Shown one piece after another: positions 1 to 5,556 of a stretch of 5,556 nucleotides of DNA. The stretch's first letter is position 1; each line of letters opens with the position of its first letter. Origin of the DNA: Bacteriovoracaceae bacterium (GTDB taxonomy: Bacteria > Bdellovibrionota > UBA1018). Both the position numbers and the translations under genes were made by a program. The notes under the pieces are model-generated. The model made no database searches and had not been told where the DNA came from. It saw only the letters and a list, made by a program, of their open reading frames with translations. Where the stretch lies: NCBI GenBank assembly GCA_947475645.1, contig CANJNU010000078.1, forward strand, positions 1 through 5,556, written 5' to 3'.

Positions 1-972
1 CTCGATTAGCCCGCGCGCGGTATGAAGGAGCGGATCGTGTCCTTCCTCTCGTACCACCTCGGCCAGACTTCGATAAGTCGTTTCGACATCGGCGCCAGCA
101 TGACCAAAAAGGCGAACGGTTTTGACATGAAGAAAGGCTGGACGCTTCGTTTCACGCGCATAGTTCGCGGCCTCGCACGCAACACGGTAGGTATCGAGCA
201 GATCAAGACCGTCGCACTGAAAGTACTTCAATACAGGACGATGTGAGAACGCACTTTCGATCCATCGATTGGGAGTCTTTACTGAAATGCCGATTCCGTT
301 GTCTTCGCAAACGAAGAGCAATGGCAAATGGCCGCCTTGGTACGAAATCCACTCGGCGGTGTTGAATGCACCCAGGGCTGTAGAGTGATTCGCCGAGGCA
401 TCACCAAAACTACAGACCGCAAGCGCGTCGGCTGGAACCTCCATGGGAAGCCCTAATGACCTGGCGCGAGCAATGCCGAACGCTGCTCCGACTGCCTTTG
501 GAAGATGCGAAGCGATGGTGCTCGTTTGTGGCGGAACAAAACCGGGCTTACTGCCTAGAACTTTATGCCGACCACCCGAGATCGGGTCGTCAGCCGAAGC
601 TGTTAATGAGAGCAACATGTCAAAGAGAGGGCTTGCGCCTCTGACCGACTTATTTCTATGAATAAAGAATGCTGCACTTCTGTAATGAAGAAAAGCGATG
701 TCGGATACTCGAAGTGCATGGGCAACGGCCGCTACACCCTCATGTCCCGAACTTCCGATCGTGTAAAACCCCTGCCCTTTTTCGCGCAAAATTCGCGCAA
801 TAAAGTCAAGGTGCCGGCTCATCACTTGGCTTTCAAAAACGTCGACCCACGCGCTCTCACTCAGACCCGCCTCCAGCGGCGTGAGCCTAAGACCCGTGCG
901 AGGTTCTGGAAACTGTTCTGCCTCGACTAAACGAATGAAGTTCTGATCAACGATTTCAGGGCGTGTTGCCAA
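1..972 (-). CDS. 2-oxo acid dehydrogenase E1, alpha-type domain (3' partial)
   Basis: Thiamine-diphosphate-dependent E1 of the branched-chain/pyruvate dehydrogenase type, which decarboxylates a 2-oxo acid and passes the acyl group to a lipoyl E2. The frame stays open for 324 codons and leaves the window without a stop. The TPP motif is visible: GDA at 190-192, then Asn at 225 within FVCEDNGIGIS. HYRSAAFFIHR at 96-106 and the loop GHAGAD at 290-295 match the substrate/phosphate-binding parts of E1 alpha. GDA replaces the usual GDG; from memory this and the GHAGAD loop resemble the alpha half of fused alpha/beta E1 proteins, so a beta half may follow outside the window. An in-frame TAA (the gcdH stop, 979-981) lies just upstream, and the only early start is TTG at 972; the next is ATG at 822, which would remove conserved sequence. 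No clear ribosome binding site is seen, so translation may be coupled to gcdH. Family assignment is strong; substrate is not shown. Confidence 0.88.
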   Translation of the reverse strand, partial: MATRPEIVDQNFIRLVEAEQFPEPRTGLRLTPLEAGLSESAWVDVFESQVMSRHLDFIARILREKGQGFYTIGSSGHEGVAAVAHALRVSDIAFLHYRSAAFFIHRNKSVRGASPLFDMLLSLTASADDPISGGRHKVLGSKPGFVPPQTSTIASHLPKAVGAAFGIARARSLGLPMEVPADALAVCSFGDASANHSTALGAFNTAEWISYQGGHLPLLFVCEDNGIGISVKTPNRWIESAFSHRPVLKYFQCDGLDLLDTYRVACEAANYARETKRPAFLHVKTVRLFGHAGADVETTYRSLAEVVREEGHDPLLHTARGLIE

Positions 973-978
973 CGTCGT

Positions 979-2145
979 TTACCGGAAAGCAGGAATGCCA
1001 GTGACAGTGCTTCCAATCACCAAACGGTGAATGTCTTCAGTGCCCTCGTAGGTATTCACTGTCTCTAGATTCAACATATGACGAATCACAGGATACTCAT
1101 CGATCGTTCCGTTTGCACCCAACATATCGCGCGCGTCACGAGCGCAATCCAACGCCATTCTGCAATTGTTCATTTTAGCGAGCGAGACGTGATGAGCCTC
1201 AAGCTTACCGGCTTCTTTTAAACGCCCGAGTTGCAAAGCAAGGAGCTGCGCTTTTGTAATCTCTTGAACCATCTTAGCTAACTTTGCTTGAATGAGCTGG
1301 AATCGAGCCAATGGGCCATCAAACATTTTGCGCTCTTTCGTGTAATGAAGCGCAGTGTGATAAACCATATTTGCAGCGCCGATTACGCCCCAGGCGATTC
1401 CATAGCGAGCCTGCGTAAGGCAGCTCAGTGGCCCTTTCAGGCCATCTACTCCCGGTAGAATATTTTCGTCGGGAATAAAGCAATCCTCGAAATGCAACTC
1501 GGAGGTTACACTGACACGAAGCGCGAACTTGCCCTTCATTAAGGTGGTTGAGAAACCGGGAGTTCCCTGATCCACAAGAAAACCACGAATACGACCGTTC
1601 AGCTTAGCCCAAACTACCGCAACGTCGGCAACCGAACCATTTGTAATCCACATTTTATTTCCATTGAGCTTGTAGCCGCCCGGCACTTTTTCTGCGCGAG
1701 TGAGCATACCCCCTGGATCCGAGCCCGCGTCGGGTTCGGTAAGACCAAAACAGCCAATCCATTCGCCTTTGGCAAGTTTTGGCAAGTACTTCTGCTTCTG
1801 TTCCTCGGTTCCGTAAGTAAAAATCGGGTACATTACGAGAGCGCCCTGAACAGACGCAGCAGAGCGAATGCCCGAGTCGGCGCGTTCAAGTTCTTGCATC
1901 ACTAAGCCGTATGCAATGTGACCAATACCGGCGCAACCGTACCCCTTAAGGTTTGAACCCAGCAGGCCTAATTCTCCCATCTTACGAATGAGGTGCGACG
2001 GAAACTTTTCCTCGCGATTCGCCTCCTGAAGCGTAGGAATGACTTCGTCGTCAACAAATTTGCGAACCGTATCTCGGATAGCCAACTCTTCCTCGGTAAA
2101 GAGTGAATCCATATCCATGTAGTTGAGCGACTCGTATTTTGCCAT
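979..2145 (-). CDS. gcdH: Glutaryl-CoA dehydrogenase
   Basis: FAD-dependent acyl-CoA dehydrogenase that oxidises and decarboxylates glutaryl-CoA to crotonyl-CoA in lysine/tryptophan degradation, passing electrons to ETF. It is 388 residues, normal for the family. The whole chain resembles human GCDH, including MGELGLLG, KGYGCAGI, CFGLTEPDAGSDP (FAD/substrate region, about 132-144), QARYGIAWGV and the C-terminal NTYEGTEDIH. Residues known to mark glutaryl-CoA specificity are present: Arg94 and Ser98 in SGIRSAAS, and Tyr366 with the catalytic base Glu367 in the NTYEGT motif. The start chosen is ATG at 2145; an in-frame GTG at 2151 would add two residues. Neither has a recognisable Shine-Dalgarno sequence. 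The gene is followed after 6 nt by the E1 gene and preceded by a 134-nt AT-rich gap, so it probably leads its own transcript. An 11-bp inverted repeat brackets its start. Confidence 0.96.
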   Translation of the reverse strand: MAKYESLNYMDMDSLFTEEELAIRDTVRKFVDDEVIPTLQEANREEKFPSHLIRKMGELGLLGSNLKGYGCAGIGHIAYGLVMQELERADSGIRSAASVQGALVMYPIFTYGTEEQKQKYLPKLAKGEWIGCFGLTEPDAGSDPGGMLTRAEKVPGGYKLNGNKMWITNGSVADVAVVWAKLNGRIRGFLVDQGTPGFSTTLMKGKFALRVSVTSELHFEDCFIPDENILPGVDGLKGPLSCLTQARYGIAWGVIGAANMVYHTALHYTKERKMFDGPLARFQLIQAKLAKMVQEITKAQLLALQLGRLKEAGKLEAHHVSLAKMNNCRMALDCARDARDMLGANGTIDEYPVIRHMLNLETVNTYEGTEDIHRLVIGSTVTGIPAFR

Positions 2146-2195
2146 GCGCACAATCTAATACAGAGTTGACGTTTAAGAAACGCTCAAAATACGAG
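2131..2195. repeat. 11-bp perfect inverted repeat around the gcdH start
   Basis: CTCGTATTTTG at 2131-2141 is exactly complementary to CAAAATACGAG at 2185-2195, with a 43-nt spacer. The spacer contains the gcdH start codon (2145-2143). One arm covers codons 2 to 5 of gcdH and the other lies in the leader. A smaller hairpin, CGTTT-AAG-AAACG, lies inside the spacer at 2170-2182. The arms could pair in the mRNA or form a DNA operator; its function is unknown. Confidence 0.55.
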
Positions 2196-2196
2196 A

Positions 2197-2224
2197 GTAA
2201 TAAAATCGGAGAAAATTAAAACAA
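2197..2224 (-). promoter_or_regulatory. Candidate sigma70-type promoter for gcdH
   Basis: On the minus strand, TTGTTT (2224-2219) is followed after 16 nt by TATTAC (2202-2197). Only TTG matches in the -35 hexamer, while four of six positions match in the -10. Transcription would begin near 2190, giving a leader of about 45 nt before the ATG. The surrounding gap is AT-rich, as expected for a promoter. Several other weak pairings are possible here, so this is a tentative assignment. Confidence 0.25.
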
Positions 2225-2279
2225 TCCGCCATAACGCAACAGATCAAACTCTTATGCCCGATTTAGCTCGTGTGATCGC

Positions 2280-2522
2280 CTAAAAATAGACAATCCAAAC
2301 GCCGTCGTTGATGCGGCCATCTTTAAGCTTTTCGGGCTTATAATGAAAACCGCCCAGCTTCAAAGCCTTCAACGTTTCTTCACGTACTTTGCCGGTGCCT
2401 TTTCCAGTCATAATCTTACCCTGCTTCAGGCCCTGCGCAGCAGCATCCTGAAGAAAGCGATCTACCTTGGGCCATACCTCATCCACTTTACAACCATGAA
2501 GATCTAAGCAATCGCGCGCCAT
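2280..2522 (-). CDS. Small stand-alone Smr-domain protein
   Basis: An 80-residue protein consisting of little more than one Smr domain, the small MutS-related nuclease/nucleic-acid-binding fold found at the C-terminus of MutS2 and as short free proteins. LDLHG at 6-10 is the N-terminal Smr motif, and TGKGTGKVR at 39-47 corresponds to the HGxGxGxLR motif, with Thr in place of the usual His. The C-terminal strand (DGVWIVYF) departs from the usual GGxGxTxV pattern. The start is set at ATG 2522 because AAGGA (2534-2530) lies 7 nt upstream. A longer form from GTG 2537 would overlap the phosphatase stop by 4 nt (GTGA) but would place that ribosome binding site inside the coding region. The start sits 11 nt after the phosphatase stop, so the two genes are likely coupled. 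A role in RNA or DNA processing is possible but not shown. Confidence 0.85.
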   Translation of the reverse strand: MARDCLDLHGCKVDEVWPKVDRFLQDAAAQGLKQGKIMTGKGTGKVREETLKALKLGGFHYKPEKLKDGRINDGVWIVYF

Positions 2523-2529
2523 AGTAATT

Positions 2530-2534
2530 TCCTT
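2530..2534 (-). promoter_or_regulatory. Shine-Dalgarno site that sets the Smr gene start
   Basis: AAGGA on the minus strand, 7 nt before ATG 2522, partly overlaps the TGA stop of the phosphatase (2536-2534). This arrangement favours the ATG over the upstream GTG at 2537 and suggests that ribosomes finishing the phosphatase reinitiate on the Smr gene. Confidence 0.7.
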
Positions 2535-4414
2535 CACACTCCACGAAATGTAGCCACCACCAGTGTAATATCATCGGGGCGATCTGTGGGCCCGCGGCCA
2601 TAGAAATCTAGAATCTCTTCAATAATGGGAGGCGCGATTTCCTCGGCTTTAAGCTCACTTCCGCCTGAGTGATTTCCTAACATTCTCAAGAACTGAGTCT
2701 TACTGAGCTTAACACCATCAGAAGGCCGGGTTTCTATCGCACCGTCGGTATACCAAAAAAGTCGATCTCCGGGCTCAAGCGAGTACTCCATCATTTCGAC
2801 GGTGTACTTCAAACTCTCGCCCAGGGCTGGCACTCGCCCTCCCATCAGCGGCTTGAAACTCTTCACTCCAATTGGCTCTAAGCCTCCCACAGGGCTTCTC
2901 AGCACGTACAACGGTGGATGAGAGGCGTTGATCATGGTCATGTGGCCGGTTTTTAGATTGATGAGCGAAGCGACCAGACTCATCGTTGCTTCACCATCAC
3001 CCGCTGCGTAGACTGCCGAATTCATCGCCAATAAGAGTCCAACGAGATCAACTTTTGGCTGATCACGGGTTTTGAACTCATTCGTTATAAACAAAAAAAT
3101 CGCGTGTGCTGCGGCCGTAACTAATGCCGCCGATACACCATGTCCCGTTACATCACCCACAACCACCAAAAGCTCGTCTCCCACTTGCGCATAATGCCAC
3201 CAATCGCCCGCGCACTCAGACGCCGGTATATATTTACCGTAGACGGATATTTGCTTTAAATGAAGTGCCTCTAACGGAAAGAAACGAGCTTGCACCTCCT
3301 GAGCCGTCTCAAGTTCTTTTTCCATGCGAGCTTTCTCGGCAGTCTGAATCATCAGATCGTCAATCTTCTCCGCCATCGCATTGAACGATCGAGCCAGCCC
3401 CCCCACTTCGTCATCACTGCTTCGACTCGTGTCGACTCGCACTGTAAAGTCGCCGCCGGCAACCTTTTGCGTAGCTCTAAACATGTCTTGAAGTTGTTTA
3501 GTCAGAGTTTTTACCGAGACGAGGGTCAGTCCAATTGCAAAAAACAGAATACTCAATCCAAGTGCGACTGACTTATAGATCAACTGCCTAGCTGCACTAA
3601 AGGCTCGATCGCGCTCGATCATTCCCAAAATAATCAGATTTCTACTCTTCAACCGCTTAAACGCGCCTATCCACTCAACGTCCTGGTGCTTAAAATCGTG
3701 AACGCCGTTATCAAAAACCTTCTTAGAAATTTCGACATAGAAAGAGGTCGCCTCAGGCGTACCTGGGCTGAGGGCACGATGACTCCCCGGAGCCTCCTCC
3801 AGGGGCTTAGACAGAAGCGCCCCTCCATCCGCTCTTGCCAAAACAAGCTCGTAATTCTTACTACTCTCTCCCAAAATGGCCGATGGAATACGAATCTCTG
3901 CGGTGATCCAGATCTTCTGCCCACTCTGATCGATCGACTCGAATACGATGGGAAGAAGTATTTCATCCGAGTTAATGGACTGTGCGTTTCCTACATAGAA
4001 ACTTTGGTCTGCCACTGCCTGAATCAGGCTTTCCGAAAGTAGATGACTGGCTGGCTTCCCGAAGTTCGCATAGGGCGCCAAATCTTTTTGAGTCGGCTTC
4101 GCATAGAAGGAAACACTCTGAATTCCCAGCAGAACCGAATTTCTATCAAAATACTGTTGCGAAGGAACAGGCGGGGCGTTCCCCGAGAGGGTCATTTGAG
4201 CTAGAGTTGTAAGCGAAAGCGTGAGCTGCTGAAGTCTGCTCTCAATTCTTTCGGCGGCGGCTGTAACTTCGGCAAGTGTGTAATCGTAGATGTAGGAAGT
4301 TTTGTCAGCAACGATCAGCTGGCTTCCCACATAGGTGTAGGCCAGCAGACTTCCCGCCAACGAAACGGTAATCAGAAGTAGAATTTTTAACCGAATCGGT
4401 AGGCTAATTTTCAA
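2534..4414 (-). CDS. Membrane sensor with HAMP and SpoIIE/RsbU-type PP2C phosphatase domain
   Basis: Probable transmembrane Ser/Thr phosphatase of the PPM/SpoIIE group, whose relatives usually dephosphorylate STAS anti-anti-sigma proteins. Numbered from TTG 4414 (626 residues): a short basic N-terminus, TM helix about 7-30, a periplasmic sensor of about 250 residues resembling a Cache-like domain, TM helix about 280-301, HAMP about 302-355, a helical linker ending in AQEVQARFFP (371-380), then the catalytic domain to the C-terminus. Metal-site motifs are present: GD at 403-404, GDVTGHG at 420-426, YTDGA at 555-559 and DD at 614-615. The first motif reads AGDWWHY where many relatives have GGDFYD. 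The open frame extends to GTG 4456, but TTG 4414 has GAGG (4426-4423) 8 nt upstream, gives a natural membrane N-terminus, and suits the candidate promoter, which would start transcription inside the longer form. No partner STAS protein or kinase is present. The Smr gene follows directly. Confidence 0.9.
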   Translation of the reverse strand: MKISLPIRLKILLLITVSLAGSLLAYTYVGSQLIVADKTSYIYDYTLAEVTAAAERIESRLQQLTLSLTTLAQMTLSGNAPPVPSQQYFDRNSVLLGIQSVSFYAKPTQKDLAPYANFGKPASHLLSESLIQAVADQSFYVGNAQSINSDEILLPIVFESIDQSGQKIWITAEIRIPSAILGESSKNYELVLARADGGALLSKPLEEAPGSHRALSPGTPEATSFYVEISKKVFDNGVHDFKHQDVEWIGAFKRLKSRNLIILGMIERDRAFSAARQLIYKSVALGLSILFFAIGLTLVSVKTLTKQLQDMFRATQKVAGGDFTVRVDTSRSSDDEVGGLARSFNAMAEKIDDLMIQTAEKARMEKELETAQEVQARFFPLEALHLKQISVYGKYIPASECAGDWWHYAQVGDELLVVVGDVTGHGVSAALVTAAAHAIFLFITNEFKTRDQPKVDLVGLLLAMNSAVYAAGDGEATMSLVASLINLKTGHMTMINASHPPLYVLRSPVGGLEPIGVKSFKPLMGGRVPALGESLKYTVEMMEYSLEPGDRLFWYTDGAIETRPSDGVKLSKTQFLRMLGNHSGGSELKAEEIAPPIIEEILDFYGRGPTDRPDDITLVVATFRGV

Positions 4415-4422
4415 GCGAGGAA

Positions 4423-4426
4423 CCTC
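4423..4426 (-). promoter_or_regulatory. Shine-Dalgarno site supporting the TTG start of the phosphatase
   Basis: GAGG on the minus strand lies 8 nt upstream of TTG 4414. No comparable site precedes GTG 4456 or the GTG two codons later, so this site argues for the shorter protein. Confidence 0.5.
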
Positions 4427-4458
4427 AAGCGAATAAGAACAAGGGATCACTTCCACAT

Positions 4459-4487
4459 ACTGTAGCTAAATCGGCTAGTTATTTAAA
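4459..4487 (-). promoter_or_regulatory. Candidate sigma70-type promoter for the phosphatase-Smr operon
   Basis: On the minus strand, TTTAAA (4487-4482) and TACAGT (4464-4459) are separated by 17 nt, and each matches four of six consensus positions. Transcription would begin near 4452, downstream of the GTG at 4456, which fits the TTG 4414 start. The hexamers are imperfect and were judged by eye. No equally good promoter was seen for the divergent plus-strand gene: TTGAGT at 4492-4497 has only a poor -10 partner. Confidence 0.35.
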
Positions 4488-4512
4488 TTTCTTGAGTTTT
4501 TACAGAAACGTC

Positions 4513-4545
4513 CGAACTAGAGAGAATGGAAGAGGCTCTAGTTCG
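4513..4545. repeat. 10-bp perfect inverted repeat centred on the FecR-like gene start
   Basis: CGAACTAGAG at 4513-4522 is exactly complementary to CTCTAGTTCG at 4536-4545. The 13-nt spacer holds the ATG (4526-4528). In the mRNA this would be a hairpin with the start codon in its loop and the purine-rich stretch before the ATG partly in the stem. As DNA it could be an operator for a dimeric regulator. The 69-bp gap between the longest forms of the two divergent genes makes either reading plausible. Confidence 0.65.
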
Positions 4546-5556
4546 TAGCGCTTCAGGAAAATCAAACGCAATCGAGTGGTGGGGTGCGATCATTTTTATG
4601 GCATTGGGTGCCGTAGGACTTCGTGTCATTAATCACCCCACTTTCTGGAATGACTATTTTTTTCAGGATGCGCCCGTGGGTGCGTCTCACAAGAAAGTGA
4701 TCGGCACACTGGAACACCAGAAGGGTGGCGTTCGATTTCGGCCGGCGGGATCGCCCGTGTGGACTGACCTCATGGCCACAACTTCACCGATTCACGAGGG
4801 CCAGTATATTTTCACCGATTCAAATGGCGGTGCGCTCGTTCGACTCGAAGATGGCTTGATAGCCGAAATACAGGAATCTTCGCTCATTGCTATTTTCGGC
4901 GGTAAGCGTGAAAGCACTGACTCTAAAACAGGACTGATTGCACCGTTGTTCCAAGTTAAACGGGGAGCGGCCAAGCTCAAACTTCCTCCTCAACTCAAGA
5001 AAGCCATTCTTATTGTCGACGGAAAGGTCCTTGAACTCAATAACACTGAGGGTAAGGATGTAGAACTCAAAGTGACGCGTGCACAGCCGGAATCGAATCA
5101 GGCGTTTGAGGGTACAAATATTGAGGTAAGTACTGGTGCTTCCATAGAGCTCCTTCAGGAAGGAAAGACACAAGTAATTCACGCCGGAGAAATAGCTGCT
5201 TTGAAGCTCAGCATTAACCCACAAACACGAGAAACCATCGCTTCTTCGATTATCGTGGTGAATTCGCCAACCGAGCCGCTGCCGCAAACGACAGCAGTGC
5301 CACAGCCGGTACAACCGGCCGAGCCACTACCGATTGCCGCACAAAAATTCGTCGTTCCTCAACTGGCTTTGAATCCCCCAAAAATGGATAAAACATCGAA
5401 TTTAGCAGAGTGGGTAATTCCACTTAAATGGCAGCGCGTACCGGGGGCAGCCGCCTACCTACTGGAGATTGTATCAGAATCGGGAAACGCCGTAGTTCAG
5501 CAGCGACTGATTCAAACCCACTTCAACTGGAAACTTACTTCTCTTGAATCTCGAAA
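4526..5556 (+). CDS. FecR-like single-pass membrane protein with Fn3-like segment (3' partial)
   Basis: The frame stays open for 343 codons to the right edge. Residues 1-17 are cytoplasmic, and about 18-36 (starting WWGAIIFMALG) form one TM helix. A periplasmic FecR-like domain follows at about 60-125: VRFRPAGSPVW, then EGQYIFTDSNGGALVRLEDG and EIQESSLIAI, the usual pattern of a Trp, a 'GD.I.T'-type turn, a 'dG' strand and a final beta strand. Beta-rich sequence continues to about 245, then a Pro/Gln-rich linker (about 248-285), then LKWQRVPGAAAYLLEI (300-315), which looks like the start of an Fn3-type domain. FecR-domain proteins of this layout are envelope sensors or scaffolds; the partner is not known. 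The start is ATG 4526, since a TGA lies in frame at 4493-4495 and no other start lies between. There is no separated Shine-Dalgarno sequence, only AGAGAGA abutting the ATG. It diverges from the phosphatase gene, suggesting a shared signalling role. Confidence 0.82.
   Translation, partial: MEEALVRSASGKSNAIEWWGAIIFMALGAVGLRVINHPTFWNDYFFQDAPVGASHKKVIGTLEHQKGGVRFRPAGSPVWTDLMATTSPIHEGQYIFTDSNGGALVRLEDGLIAEIQESSLIAIFGGKRESTDSKTGLIAPLFQVKRGAAKLKLPPQLKKAILIVDGKVLELNNTEGKDVELKVTRAQPESNQAFEGTNIEVSTGASIELLQEGKTQVIHAGEIAALKLSINPQTRETIASSIIVVNSPTEPLPQTTAVPQPVQPAEPLPIAAQKFVVPQLALNPPKMDKTSNLAEWVIPLKWQRVPGAAAYLLEIVSESGNAVVQQRLIQTHFNWKLTSLESR

Noticed and set aside
443..930. Plus-strand open frames of 60-90 codons in the E1 region
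   Set aside because: They lie opposite the well-supported E1 frame, which contains intact TPP motifs, and encode nothing recognisable.
2203..2232. Possible terminator between the Smr gene and gcdH (CGGA ... TCCG followed by T-rich sequence on the minus strand)
   Set aside because: The stem is only about 4-5 bp with a long AT-rich loop, too weak for an intrinsic terminator, and it overlaps the likely promoter.
2242..2277. GATCA/TGATC inverted repeat just after the Smr gene
   Set aside because: Only 5 bp with a long spacer, as expected by chance.
3686..4042. A 118-codon plus-strand open frame opposite the phosphatase sensor domain
   Set aside because: The minus-strand frame is continuous from sensor to catalytic domain; this one shows no family signature.
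4820..5314. A 164-codon open frame on the minus strand inside the FecR-like gene
   Set aside because: It lies opposite a frame with clear domain structure, has a Cys/Arg/Leu-rich composition typical of an antisense shadow, and shows no recognisable motif or ribosome binding site.

Overview
The window holds five genes of a Gram-negative bacterium of roughly 50% GC. Four are on the minus strand and one diverges from them on the plus strand. The gene types suggest a deltaproteobacterial or Bdellovibrionota-like organism: a HAMP/SpoIIE phosphatase, a FecR-like membrane protein with a downstream Fn3-like segment, and a BCKDH-type E1 gene with the sequence style of fused E1 proteins. This placement is inferred from protein style, not proven.

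Left part (1-2145, minus strand): glutaryl-CoA dehydrogenase (gcdH) is followed, 6 nt after its stop codon, by a thiamine-diphosphate 2-oxo acid dehydrogenase E1 gene that runs off the left edge. This second gene has no ATG near its beginning and only a TTG start. The pair reads as a catabolic operon. If the E1 acts on 2-oxoadipate, the two enzymes would carry out consecutive steps of lysine/tryptophan breakdown: 2-oxoadipate to glutaryl-CoA to crotonyl-CoA.

Middle part (2280-4414, minus strand): a two-TM sensor with HAMP and SpoIIE/RsbU-type PP2C domains is followed by a tiny stand-alone Smr-domain gene. The Smr gene's Shine-Dalgarno sequence overlaps the phosphatase stop region, so the two are very likely cotranscribed and translationally coupled.

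Right part (4526-5556, plus strand): a single-pass membrane protein with a FecR-like periplasmic domain, a Pro-rich linker and the start of an Fn3-like domain. It is cut by the right edge.

The gap between the divergent genes (about 4415-4525) carries a candidate promoter for the phosphatase. It also contains the left arm of a perfect 10-bp inverted repeat that brackets the start codon of the FecR-like gene. A second, 11-bp inverted repeat brackets the gcdH start codon. These two dyads are the least explained structures seen. No RNA genes, mobile elements, CRISPR arrays or strong intrinsic terminators were found.
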